A DNA stretch of 64,000 nt from JAIBJN01 sp963838795 (GTDB taxonomy: Bacteria; Actinomycetota; Thermoleophilia; Gaiellales; Gaiellaceae), in assembly GCA_963838795.1 (NCBI GenBank), contig CAWISL010000011.1:124001-188000 (forward strand). Reading direction: 5' to 3'. This document shows, piece after piece, positions 21,831 to 29,251 of the stretch. The first letter of the stretch is position 1, and each line of letters opens with the position of its first letter. The position numbers were made by a program, and so were the translations under genes. A model generated the notes under the pieces. The model was given only the letters and a program-made list of their open reading frames with translations. It made no database searches and was not told where the DNA came from.

Positions 21831-23015
21831 GTGAGCATTCCGTGGGCGACGCTTCGGTTTGCGGCCCGTCCAGAAGCCCTGTTACCATGCGCGACTTGTG
21901 CAGGCGCCGGGCACAGGCGTAGCGCGCACTCTCTCCCCTGGCAGGGGGTAAGCATCAGACCAACCACTCGACACATCCTCCTTCTCGTGCTTCTCGCGCT
22001 GGCGGTTCTCCCGCTGGCGGGGCCGGCGACCCCGGCCCCTCCGATCGAGACGAAGGAGGCAGAAGCCAGGCAGGTTCTCGCCCAGATCCAGGAGCTCGAC
22101 TCGAACCTCGAGCTCGTGATCGAGTCCTACAACAGCGCGCAGGTCGAGCTCGACCAGATCGTCGCCGAGCAGAAGCTCAACGAGAAGCGCCTGAAGATCG
22201 CGCGCTCCAACCTCGGCACCGCGCAAGGAACTCTCGAGGCCCGGCTCGTCCAGCTGTACCAGAACGGAAGCCCGGACCTTGTCGAGATCCTGCTCGGCTC
22301 CTCCAGCCTGGACGAGATCCTCGACGGGATCGAAACGGCCAGCCGGGTGAGCGACCAGGACACGCAGATCCTGGACGAGGTGCGCAAGTTCCGAGAGGAG
22401 ATCAAGCAGCGCGAGGCCGAGCTCGAAAAGGCGCGCGGCCGGCAGGAGCAGGTCGTCGCCGAGCGGGCGGCCAAGCGCCAGGAGATCGAGGCGACCCTGG
22501 CTCAGCGCCAGCAGCTGCTCTCCTCGATCAAGGATCAGATCGCCGAGTTGAAGGCGGAGGAGCGCAGGCGCCAGGAACGCCTGGAAGCGGCGGCCGAGGC
22601 CCGCCTCGACACTCAGTCTGGGGGCGGCGGCGGCGGAGGCGGCGGGCCCGTTCCGTCCGCGAAGTACGGCGGCGTCGTCGGCATCGCCATGCAGTACCTC
22701 GGCATTCCGTACCAATGGGGTGGCGAGTCGCCGAGCACCGGATTCGACTGCTCCGGCTTCACCTACTACGTTTTCTCCCGGGTCGGCGTCTCCTTGCCCC
22801 GCACGGTCTCCACGCAGTACGGCGTGGGCGTCGGCGTCTCCCGCTCGCAGCTTGCGCCCGGCGACCTCGTCTTCTTCAACGGCCTCGGTCACGTCGGCAT
22901 CTACATCGGCGGCAACCAGTTCATCCACTCGCCGCACACGGGCGACGTCGTGAAGATCTCGGCGATGACCGGCTACTACTCGTCCACGTACGTGGGCGCG
23001 CGGCGCGTCCTCTAG
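21831..23015 (+). CDS. Secreted coiled-coil NlpC/P60 peptidoglycan hydrolase
   Basis: The protein has a signal sequence (RPTTRHILLLVLLALAVLPL), a coiled coil (about 65-255), a glycine run and a C-terminal NlpC/P60 domain. The catalytic cysteine is in GFDCSGF and the histidine in NGLGHVGIY, followed by another in FIHSP. It resembles RipA-type D,L-endopeptidases that separate daughter cells. The only canonical start is the GTG at 21831, which puts 41 odd residues before the signal peptide. A strong GCAGGGGG site points to a start near 21948-21954, where the codons are GTA and ATC. Confidence 0.88.
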   Translation: MSIPWATLRFAARPEALLPCATCAGAGHRRSAHSLPWQGVSIRPTTRHILLLVLLALAVLPLAGPATPAPPIETKEAEARQVLAQIQELDSNLELVIESYNSAQVELDQIVAEQKLNEKRLKIARSNLGTAQGTLEARLVQLYQNGSPDLVEILLGSSSLDEILDGIETASRVSDQDTQILDEVRKFREEIKQREAELEKARGRQEQVVAERAAKRQEIEATLAQRQQLLSSIKDQIAELKAEERRRQERLEAAAEARLDTQSGGGGGGGGGPVPSAKYGGVVGIAMQYLGIPYQWGGESPSTGFDCSGFTYYVFSRVGVSLPRTVSTQYGVGVGVSRSQLAPGDLVFFNGLGHVGIYIGGNQFIHSPHTGDVVKISAMTGYYSSTYVGARRVL

Positions 23016-23100
23016 CCGGAGCTTCCTGGGACACGCCCGCGAGGCGTCTGTTAGCCTCCCGCCCTTCGTCGCACGTCGGCCGTCGGGAAGGGGGTTTGCC

Positions 23101-24276
23101 ATGACCGCGACGCTGGATCGGGTACGGCGGGATCTCGGAGAAACCGAGCTCTGGGAGCGATCGCTGACGCGGTCTCGGCGCCGCCGGGAGGGGAGTGATC
23201 CCGACGAGGGCGTCCCCCGCAGCCTGGTCTCACTGGCGCTTCTCGACCTCGACGGGCCGGTCCGCCGCCAGGTCGGCCGTAGCGGGACCGTGCGCGACCT
23301 CACCGATCCCGAGGTCTGGGACATCTCGCAGACGCGTGCACGGGCGAAGCGGCTGGCCGCGGAGCCCGGGACGCTGCCACAAGCGCGAGTTGCGGGCGCC
23401 GCGCTCGTCGTCGCTGCGGTGGCGGCCGCGCTCCCTGTTCCAGGTGGCGCGCACGGACGCGCTCGAGCGTCGGGCGCGGCCGAGGTCCGCGTCGAGCTGC
23501 TCCGCGTGGGCAGCCGCGGCGCGGCGGTCGTCAAGCTGCAGCGAACGCTCCGAATCACGGCCGACGGGATCTTCGGGCCGCTCACGCGCGCCGCCGTGCG
23601 CTCCTTCCAGAAGCGGCATGGCCTGGTCGTGGACGGGATCGTCGGCCCCCAGACCCGCGCCGCGCTCTACCGGGCCGGCCCGTCGGCGAAGATGATTCGA
23701 GCCTGGTGGGTGGCTCCGGTGCAACGCGCGCTGGGAGTCCCCGTCGACGGCCTGTACGGGCCTGTGAGCAGGGCTGCCGTCCGCGCCTTCCAGAAGAGGA
23801 AGGGGCTCGTCGTGGATGGCATCGTCGGCCCCCAGACGCTGGGCGCGCTCGGACTCCGTCGCGAGCCGAGGCCCGCCAAGCCGGCTCCGCCGAAGCAGGC
23901 CGCCTCGAAGCCGTCGGGCCGTGGCGCACGGGTCGCCGCCGTCGCGAAGCGGTACCTCGGGATCCCGTACCGCTGGGGCGGCGAGTCGCCCGGCACGGGA
24001 TTCGACTGCTCGGGGTTCGTCATGTACGTCTTCTCGCGCGTCGGCGTCTCGCTCCCGCGCGTGGTCTCGGCCCAGTACCGGGTCGGGAAGGCGATCTCAC
24101 GCAGCGCGCTTCGCCCGGGCGACATCGTCTTCTTTGACGGCCTCGGCCATGACGGCATCTACATCGGCGGCGGCCGGTTCGTGCACTCGCCGAACTCGGG
24201 TGACGTCGTGAAGATCTCGAGCCTCCGCGAGGGCTGGTACCACTCGCGCTGGGTCGGCGCCCGTCGCGTGGTCTAG
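23101..24276 (+). CDS. Cell-wall hydrolase with two peptidoglycan-binding repeats and NlpC/P60 domain
   Basis: This 391-residue protein has a cytoplasmic-looking N-terminus (1-95), one hydrophobic segment (RVAGAALVVAAVAAALPVPG), two PG_binding_1 repeats (about 130-190 and 205-255, each with DGIVGPQT) and NlpC/P60 (about 275-391) with GFDCSGF and DGLGHDGIY. The last 110 residues are nearly the same as in the preceding gene. The two were probably produced by duplication of the catalytic domain. It is likely a membrane-anchored endopeptidase. Confidence 0.88.
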   Translation: MTATLDRVRRDLGETELWERSLTRSRRRREGSDPDEGVPRSLVSLALLDLDGPVRRQVGRSGTVRDLTDPEVWDISQTRARAKRLAAEPGTLPQARVAGAALVVAAVAAALPVPGGAHGRARASGAAEVRVELLRVGSRGAAVVKLQRTLRITADGIFGPLTRAAVRSFQKRHGLVVDGIVGPQTRAALYRAGPSAKMIRAWWVAPVQRALGVPVDGLYGPVSRAAVRAFQKRKGLVVDGIVGPQTLGALGLRREPRPAKPAPPKQAASKPSGRGARVAAVAKRYLGIPYRWGGESPGTGFDCSGFVMYVFSRVGVSLPRVVSAQYRVGKAISRSALRPGDIVFFDGLGHDGIYIGGGRFVHSPNSGDVVKISSLREGWYHSRWVGARRVV

Positions 24277-24323
24277 CTTCTAGGAGGGAACGGACGCTCC
24301 GGGGAGAAGATCCCTGGTCCCGC

Positions 24324-24329
24324 TAGGCT
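24324..24329 (+). promoter_or_regulatory. -10 element upstream of ku
   Basis: TAGGCT lies 11 nt before the ATG of ku, with no ribosome-binding purines between. This fits a leaderless or very short-leader transcript. Confidence 0.45.
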
Positions 24330-24340
24330 TTCTGACTCTC

Positions 24341-25180
24341 ATGCGCACGATCTGGAACGGCTCCATCAACTTCGGCCTGGTCAACATCCCGATCGGGCTC
24401 GCCGTCGCGCAGCAGCGCAAGGACGTGTCCTTCCGCACGCTCCACCGCGAGTGCGGCACGCCCATCAAGCAGAAGCGCTGGTGCCCCTTCCACGAGCGCG
24501 ACGTCGAGGCCGACGAGCTCGTCAAAGGGTGGGAGTTCGCCAAGGGCCAGTTCGTGATGGTCGAGGAGTCCGACCTCGAGGCGGTCGCCCTGACGCGCTC
24601 GCAGTCGATCGACATCGACCGCTTCGTCGACCTCGACGAGGTCGACCCGATCTACTTCGACCGTGCCTACTACCTGTCTCCCGCCGAAGCAGACGCGCAG
24701 CGCCGGCCGTACGTGCTCCTTCTGCGCGCGATGCAGGAGGCGAACGTGGCGGCGATCGGCAAGTTCGTCCTCTGGGGCAAGGAGAACCTCTGCCTGATCC
24801 GGCCGCTGGGCGAGTCGCTCGCGCTCGAGACGCTCTACTACGCGGAGGACATCCGCGCGCGCGAGGAGATCGACCAGGCGGTGGCCGAAACCGAGGTGCA
24901 GGACGCCGAGCTCGAGATGGCTCGCCAGCTGGTCGCCAGCCTCGTCGGCACGTTCGAGCCGGAGGACTTCGAGAACGAGTACCGCGGCGCCCTGAAGGCG
25001 ATGCTGGAGGCCAAGCTCGCGGGCGAGGAGATCGTCGCTCCCGAACAGCCCGCACCGGCCCCCGTGGTCGACCTGATGGAAGCGCTCAAGGAGAGCGTCG
25101 CCCAGGCCCAGAAGGACAAGAAGGCCCCGGCGAAGAAGCCGGCCGCGCGGAAGAAGCGCGCCGCGTCAGGCTCGCGCTAG
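24341..25180 (+). CDS. ku: Non-homologous end joining protein Ku
   Basis: Bacterial Ku (279 residues) forms a ring homodimer on broken DNA ends and recruits LigD. The start MRTIWNGSINFGLVNIPIGL is diagnostic, and the beta-barrel segments RYVVLEDE-like KGQFVMVEESDLEAV and DRAYYLSP are present. The C-terminus has a lysine/alanine tail (KKAPAKKPAARKKRA) seen in many actinobacterial Kus. No ligD lies within the window. Confidence 0.95.
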   Translation: MRTIWNGSINFGLVNIPIGLAVAQQRKDVSFRTLHRECGTPIKQKRWCPFHERDVEADELVKGWEFAKGQFVMVEESDLEAVALTRSQSIDIDRFVDLDEVDPIYFDRAYYLSPAEADAQRRPYVLLLRAMQEANVAAIGKFVLWGKENLCLIRPLGESLALETLYYAEDIRAREEIDQAVAETEVQDAELEMARQLVASLVGTFEPEDFENEYRGALKAMLEAKLAGEEIVAPEQPAPAPVVDLMEALKESVAQAQKDKKAPAKKPAARKKRAASGSR

Positions 25181-25192
25181 GAAGGCAGGCCG

Positions 25193-25366
25193 CTACGCGG
25201 CCGGCGTCGTGGCGATGCCCGTCGCTTCGAGGTGCGCCTGGAACAGGGTCTTGTCGATCTTCCCCTGGTAGATCGGGATCGACTCTTCGATGCAGACGCG
25301 GATGACCACGTCCCGGTCGATTCCCAGCTCCTTCGACAGCTCCTCGGGCGTCAGGTGATTCGCCAA
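25193..25366 (-). CDS. 57-residue HTH-like protein
   Basis: This small protein starts at TTG with a strong GGAGGAA site 5 nt upstream. The sequence LTPEELSKELGIDRDVVIRV resembles a MerR/excisionase-type helix-turn-helix, followed by IPIYQGKIDKTLFQAHL. No family is assigned with certainty. The ribosome site, length and codon use support a real gene. It is transcribed toward ku (convergent) and lies just downstream of a terminator-like hairpin, so its expression may be attenuated. Confidence 0.75.
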   Translation of the reverse strand: MANHLTPEELSKELGIDRDVVIRVCIEESIPIYQGKIDKTLFQAHLEATGIATTPAA

Positions 25367-25394
25367 CGTCGTTCCTCCTTGGGCTCAGCGCATG

Positions 25395-25424
25395 AAAAAG
25401 CCCGCCGGCAGGGCACGGGCGGGC
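25395..25424 (-). terminator. Intrinsic terminator in the leader of the 57-residue gene
   Basis: On the minus strand GCCCGCC pairs with GGCGGGC and is followed by TTTTT, a canonical intrinsic terminator. It lies about 30 nt upstream of the TTG at 25366. Farther upstream on this strand are a possible promoter (TTGCCC, 18-nt gap, TATTCT at 25496-25501) and a 7-bp hairpin (ACGAGGC/GCCTCGT). The arrangement suggests an attenuated leader or a small RNA of about 95-100 nt. Confidence 0.7.
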
Positions 25425-25502
25425 AGGGCGCGCAGACTCTCGTTTGCGGCGACGAGGCTCAACGGCCTCGTGCTCCTTCTCCGATCATGTGCACAGAATA
25501 CG

Positions 25503-26363
25503 GTGTCGCCGGTGACGAGGGCAACGCTCCTTCGGGGGTTTGAGCCGCACGTTGCGGAGATCGCGGGCGTCCGCACGCGCTACTGGGTCGGCGGGGCGGG
25601 GCCGCCGCTCGTCCTCGTGCACGGGCTCGCGGGCGCAGCGTACAACTTCACCGAGCTTGCGCCCGTGCTCGCGCGCCGGAGGCGCCTCCTGATCCCCGAT
25701 CTGCCGGGCCACGGCGGGACCGCGCCGCTGGTGAGCACGGAGAGCCTGAGCGACCTGGCGACCCACGTCGCCAGGGTCGCGGAGCACGAAGGGATGGCGC
25801 CGGCGGCCGTGCTCGGCTACTCGATGGGCGGCGTCATCGCCCTTCGCCTGGCTGCCGAGCGGCCGGACGCCGTAGCCTCCGTCGTGCTGCTTGCGTCGGC
25901 CGGGATCGTCTCGACGACGCGGCGCGCCGAGCTCTGGCTGCGGCTGACGACGGCGCTTCGGCCCGCGCGCCTGGTCGCGCACGCGCGGTCGACGATCGCG
26001 CGTCGCCCGGCGCTTCGCGCTGCGATCTTCGGCTACTGGGGCGCCGAGGAGCCGCGGGCTCTCTCTCCCGAGGCCGTGATCGGCTTCCTCGAGGCGCAGC
26101 CCGAGCACGCCGACGTGAAGAGCGCCGCCCGCGCGCTCGTTCGCGACGACCCGCGCGCCTACCTCGATCGGGTCCGCTGCCCGGCGCTCGTCGTCTGGGG
26201 CGCCCGCGACCGGCTGGTCCCGCTGGAGGACGGCTTCGAGCTCGCGCGGGGGCTCGACGCGCCGCTCAGGGTTCTTCCGGCGACCGGGCACCTGGTGGTC
26301 GGCGAGCACCCGCGCGAGTGCGCATCGCTCGTGCTCGATTGGCTAGAACGCGTTTCGGAATGA
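25503..26363 (+). CDS. Alpha/beta-fold hydrolase
   Basis: This hydrolase of about 286 residues has the oxyanion-hole HG in LVLVHGLAGAAYNF, the nucleophile elbow GYSMGG (serine), the acid in WGARDRLVPLEDG and the histidine in ATGHLVVGEHP, so the catalytic triad is complete. The substrate is unknown. GTG codons at 25503 and 25512 are the likely starts; a longer upstream reading is not protein-like. Its TGA is part of the left arm of a 50-bp palindrome. Confidence 0.87.
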   Translation: MSPVTRATLLRGFEPHVAEIAGVRTRYWVGGAGPPLVLVHGLAGAAYNFTELAPVLARRRRLLIPDLPGHGGTAPLVSTESLSDLATHVARVAEHEGMAPAAVLGYSMGGVIALRLAAERPDAVASVVLLASAGIVSTTRRAELWLRLTTALRPARLVAHARSTIARRPALRAAIFGYWGAEEPRALSPEAVIGFLEAQPEHADVKSAARALVRDDPRAYLDRVRCPALVVWGARDRLVPLEDGFELARGLDAPLRVLPATGHLVVGEHPRECASLVLDWLERVSE

Positions 26364-26394
26364 GGCCACAGTGCTTCGTTCTGAGACGTGTTCT
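26345..26394. repeat. Short palindromic element A
   Basis: The left arm AGAACGCGTTTCGGAATGA pairs imperfectly with the right arm ending GAGACGTGTTCT. It fills the 31-bp gap between two convergent genes and includes the hydrolase stop codon. The terminal sequence resembles the ends of the longer element at 16101-16263 (GAACTC-TTTCG-AATGA) and the element at 28504-28563. Confidence 0.65.
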
Positions 26395-27141
26395 CTAGAC
26401 GGGGTTCGGTAGGTCGACGAAGTCCCAGGCGAGGTCGAAGCGCTCGCCGATGCGCGCGGCAAGCGCGCGCACGCCCAGCGTCTCCGTGGCGTAGTGGCCC
26501 CCGGCGATGAAATGGACGCCGGCCTCCTTCGCGGCGTGCTTGGTCGGCTCGTCGGCCTCCCCCGTGAGGAAGCAGTCGTAACCATCCGCCGAGGCCTCGG
26601 CGATGTACCTCGCCGCGCCGCCGGAGCAGACGGCCACCCGCTCGACCAGCTCGGGGCCGTACGAGAAGACGAGCGGCATGCGCCCGAGCCGTTCCTGCAC
26701 GCGCTCGGCGAGCTCGCTGACCGGGACTGGCCGAGACAGCCGCCCACCGAAGCCGTAGCCGTCGGCGAAGCGTCCCTCCCGCTCGATCTCGAGCTCGTCG
26801 CAGAGAAGGGCGTTGTTGCCGACCTCCGGGTGAGCGTCGAGCGCCAGGTGGTAGGCGACGAGGCTCAGATCCGCGTCGAAGAGCGCGCGCAGCCGCTCCC
26901 GCATGAGCGGCCCGATTTGCCGCGGGTCCCTTTCCCAGAAGAGGCCGTGGTGCACGAGCACCATCTGCGCGCCCGCCTCCCCGGCGCGCTCGAAGAGCTC
27001 GCGCGAGGCCGAGACGCCGCAGACGAGCTTCTGCACCCGCGGAGCTCCGACGACCTGGAGCCCCATGGGCCCGTAGTCCGGGTAGGAGGCGAGGTCGAGG
27101 TAGTCGTCCGCCCAGGCGACGATCTCGTCACGGCTCGCCAT
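26395..27141 (-). CDS. Nif3-like dinuclear metal centre protein (DUF34)
   Basis: This 248-residue protein of the Nif3/YbgI family forms a toroid with two metal ions per subunit. The metal ligands are visible in VLVHHGLFW, the glutamate/aspartate region TGEADEP and GGHYATETLG. The family is near universal, and its reaction is debated (GTP cyclohydrolase-like or metal-insertion roles have been proposed). The ATG is preceded by TAGGGT with a 7-nt gap on the minus strand, so the transcript is probably leaderless. Confidence 0.92.
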   Translation of the reverse strand: MASRDEIVAWADDYLDLASYPDYGPMGLQVVGAPRVQKLVCGVSASRELFERAGEAGAQMVLVHHGLFWERDPRQIGPLMRERLRALFDADLSLVAYHLALDAHPEVGNNALLCDELEIEREGRFADGYGFGGRLSRPVPVSELAERVQERLGRMPLVFSYGPELVERVAVCSGGAARYIAEASADGYDCFLTGEADEPTKHAAKEAGVHFIAGGHYATETLGVRALAARIGERFDLAWDFVDLPNPV

Positions 27142-27148
27142 TCCCGGT

Positions 27149-27154
27149 ACCCTA
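27149..27154 (-). promoter_or_regulatory. -10 element of the Nif3-like gene
   Basis: TAGGGT on the minus strand, 7 nt before the ATG at 27141. It lies only ten bases from the 5' end of the divergent tRNA gene. Confidence 0.45.
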
Positions 27155-27163
27155 TGGCGCGTT

Positions 27164-27237
27164 CGGGGTGTAGCGCAGCCTGGTAGCGCGCGCCGTTCGG
27201 GTCGGCGAGGTCCCCGGTTCAAATCCGGGCACCCCGA
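27164..27237 (+). tRNA. tRNA-Pro (anticodon CGG)
   Basis: The cloverleaf closes fully: acceptor CGGGGTG/CACCCCG with discriminator A, D stem GCGC/GCGC, anticodon stem CGCCG/CGGCG with loop TTCGGGT (anticodon CGG at 27198-27200), variable AGGTC and T stem CCCGG/CCGGG with loop TTCAAAT. It reads the CCG codon, which is frequent in this GC-rich genome. CCA is not encoded. Confidence 0.96.
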
Positions 27238-27249
27238 TTTGTCCTTTTC

Positions 27250-27648
27250 CTACGCGATCTGCCGGTGGACGATCGCCGCGCACGCGTTCTCGACGTAGTC
27301 CAGCCCTGCCGCCTCGGCGATCGACCGGGCTTCCGGGGAGACGATCCCGAGCTGGAGCCAGAGGGCGCCGGCGCCCGCGGCGACCGCCTGTCGCGCCACG
27401 TCCGGGCAGAACTCGGGGCGGCGGAAGACGTCCACGAGGTCGATCGGCTCCTCGATCTCGGCCAGGGACCCGACACGGCGCTGCCCGAGGATCTCCGCGG
27501 GCCCGACCGGCCGCACTGGAAGCACGCGGTAGCCCTGTGTCAACAGGTAGCGCATCACCGAGTTGCTCGGGCGCTCCGGCCGCGGCGAGGCGCCGACGAT
27601 CGCGATTGTCTGGGCCTCTGCGATGATCTCCGCCGGTGTCCGCGCCAC
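27250..27648 (-). CDS. CoA-binding domain protein (CoA_binding_2)
   Basis: This 132-residue single-domain Rossmann protein has the nucleotide loop IAIVGASPRPERPSNSV, GYRVLPVRPVG and the second half LVDVFRRPEFCPDVARQAVA, then GALWLQLGIVSPEA with an ENACAAIVH end. It is related to the CoA-binding part of succinyl-CoA synthetase. Its exact role is unknown. The GTG start abuts a perfect palindrome shared with the divergent nitrilase gene. Confidence 0.9.
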   Translation of the reverse strand: MARTPAEIIAEAQTIAIVGASPRPERPSNSVMRYLLTQGYRVLPVRPVGPAEILGQRRVGSLAEIEEPIDLVDVFRRPEFCPDVARQAVAAGAGALWLQLGIVSPEARSIAEAAGLDYVENACAAIVHRQIA

Positions 27649-27670
27649 GGGCGAAGGCTATCCTTCGCCC
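27649..27670. promoter_or_regulatory. Palindromic bidirectional promoter
   Basis: The arms GGGCGAAGG and CCTTCGCCC form a perfect 9-bp inverted repeat around CTAT. This fills the whole 23-bp gap between two divergent start codons. It contains TATCCT for the + strand (7 nt before ATG 27672) and TAGCCT for the - strand (6 nt before GTG 27648). Each gene would get an identical, leaderless promoter, and the palindrome could also serve as an operator. Confidence 0.65.
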
Positions 27671-27671
27671 A

Positions 27672-28505
27672 ATGGCCGATCGTCTCCGAGTTGCCTGCGT
27701 CCAGCTCAACTCCTCGCCCTCCAAGGCGGCGAACCTGGAGCGCACCGAGCCGCTCGTTGCACGCGCAGCGGCGACGGGGGCCGACATCGTGCTCCTGCCG
27801 GAGAAGTGGAACGGCCTCGGGAGCCACGAGATCCTGCTTGACGTCGCCGAGCCGCTCGAGGGCGGCGAGACCGTCGAGGCGATGAGCGGCTGGGCGCGGA
27901 CACACGGGATCACGCTCGTCGGCGGCTCGATCGCGGAGCGCCGCGACGGTCGCGAGAAGCTCTCGAACACCTGCGTCGTCTTCGACCCCGAGGGGGAGAT
28001 CGCAGCCGTCTACCGGAAGATCCACATGTTCGACGTCGAGGTCGGCGGGGTCGTCTACCGCGAGTCCGACAGCGAGGAGCCAGGCGACAGGCCGGTGAGC
28101 TGCGAGGTCGAGGGCTGGCGCCTCGGGCTGACGGTCTGCTACGACCTCCGCTACCCGGAGCTCTACCGCATCCTCGCTGTCGAGGGCGCCGAGCTCGTCA
28201 CGGTCCCGGCCGCGTTCACCCTCTACACGGGCAAGGATCACTGGGAGATCCTCCTGAGGGCCCGGGCGGTCGAGAACCAGTGCTACGTGCTGGCCGCGAA
28301 TCAGTGGGGCGTCGTCGAGGGCAAGTCTTCCTATGGCCGCAGCTCGATCGTCGACCCGTGGGGCGTCGTGCTCGCCCAGGCGGCGGACGAGGACTCCGTC
28401 ATCACGGCGGAGCTCGACCGCGCCCACATGGAGCGCATCCGCAGCAGCCTTCCCTCGCTCGCCAATCGCCAGCCCGCCGCGTACACGTGGCCGGCCGGGG
28501 TCTAG
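27672..28505 (+). CDS. Carbon-nitrogen hydrolase (nitrilase superfamily)
   Basis: This 277-residue amidase has the catalytic triad: glutamate in VLLPEKWNGL, lysine in AVYRKIHMFDVE and cysteine in LTVCYDLRYPELYR. The pattern is closest to the Nit1/Nit2 omega-amidase branch, which includes deaminated glutathione amidase and acts on metabolite-repair substrates, but the substrate is inference. The stop codon TAG overlaps the left end of a 60-bp palindrome. Confidence 0.92.
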   Translation: MADRLRVACVQLNSSPSKAANLERTEPLVARAAATGADIVLLPEKWNGLGSHEILLDVAEPLEGGETVEAMSGWARTHGITLVGGSIAERRDGREKLSNTCVVFDPEGEIAAVYRKIHMFDVEVGGVVYRESDSEEPGDRPVSCEVEGWRLGLTVCYDLRYPELYRILAVEGAELVTVPAAFTLYTGKDHWEILLRARAVENQCYVLAANQWGVVEGKSSYGRSSIVDPWGVVLAQAADEDSVITAELDRAHMERIRSSLPSLANRQPAAYTWPAGV

Positions 28506-28563
28506 AACCGTTTCGGACTGATGCCTCCCTCGCCGGACAGGGCTTCGTTTTGGCACGGGTTCT
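28504..28563. repeat. Short palindromic element B
   Basis: The left arm AGAACCGTTTCGGACTGATGC and the right arm GGCTTCGTTTTGGCACGGGTTCT (reverse strand) pair imperfectly. The ends match short element A at 26345. The stop of the nitrilase gene and the TTG start of the HAD gene both lie inside it. Confidence 0.6.
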
Positions 28564-29251
28564 GAAAGGCGCGACCGCCGCCGTCGAAGCGGTCCTCTTC
28601 GACGTCGACTTCACCCTCGCCAAGCCGGGGCCGCTGCTCGGCCCCGAGGGCTACCGCGAGGCCGGCGCGCGCCACGGCCTCACGCTCGTCCCCGAGACCT
28701 ATCCCGCAGCCCGGGCCGCGGCCGTCGAGGATCTCCAGCACCATCCCGAGCTCGAGCACGATGAAGAGATCTGGATCCGCTTCACCGAGGACATCGTGCG
28801 CGGCATGGGGGGCGACGGCCCTCGGGTGCGCGAGGTCGCCGAGGCGATCACGGCCGGCTGGCTCCACTCGGCCAACTTCGAGCTGTACGAGGACGTACTG
28901 CCGGTGCTGTCGGCGCTGCGGGAGGCGGAGCTCAGGATTGGGCTCGTCTCGAACACGAGCCGTGACCTCACCGCCTTCGTCAAGCACTTCGCCCTGGACG
29001 TCGACGCGTGGATCTCCTCGGGTGTGCACGGCAAGGTGAAGCCGAGCCCGACGATCTTCCTCGCGGCGCTCGAGCTGCTCGGGGTCGAGGCAGGCGTCGC
29101 CGTGATGGTCGGCGACTCGCTCCTCGACGACGTCGAGGGCGCCAGGGCCCTCGGCATGCGGGCCTACCTCATCGACCGGGAGGGGCGCTTCCCTGAGCGG
29201 GAGGACGCCCTCCCGACATTGCTGGCGCTGCCATCCCTGCTCAACCCCTAG
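28550..29251 (+). CDS. HAD-superfamily hydrolase
   Basis: This 233-residue phosphatase-like protein has motif I FDVDFTLAKPG, motif II in GLVSNTSRD, motif III lysine in HGKVKPSPTIF and motif IV VMVGDSLLDDVEGARALGM. The C1-type cap is helical. The substrate is unknown. The start is a TTG inside the right arm of the palindrome; no ATG or GTG lies closer to motif I. Confidence 0.85.
   Translation: MARVLKGATAAVEAVLFDVDFTLAKPGPLLGPEGYREAGARHGLTLVPETYPAARAAAVEDLQHHPELEHDEEIWIRFTEDIVRGMGGDGPRVREVAEAITAGWLHSANFELYEDVLPVLSALREAELRIGLVSNTSRDLTAFVKHFALDVDAWISSGVHGKVKPSPTIFLAALELLGVEAGVAVMVGDSLLDDVEGARALGMRAYLIDREGRFPEREDALPTLLALPSLLNP

Noticed and set aside
21840..21960. Possible c-di-AMP (ydaO-type) riboswitch before an NlpC/P60 gene
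   Set aside because: Such genes are known ydaO targets, but I could not find the conserved core blocks in this leader or in the one at 23016-23100.
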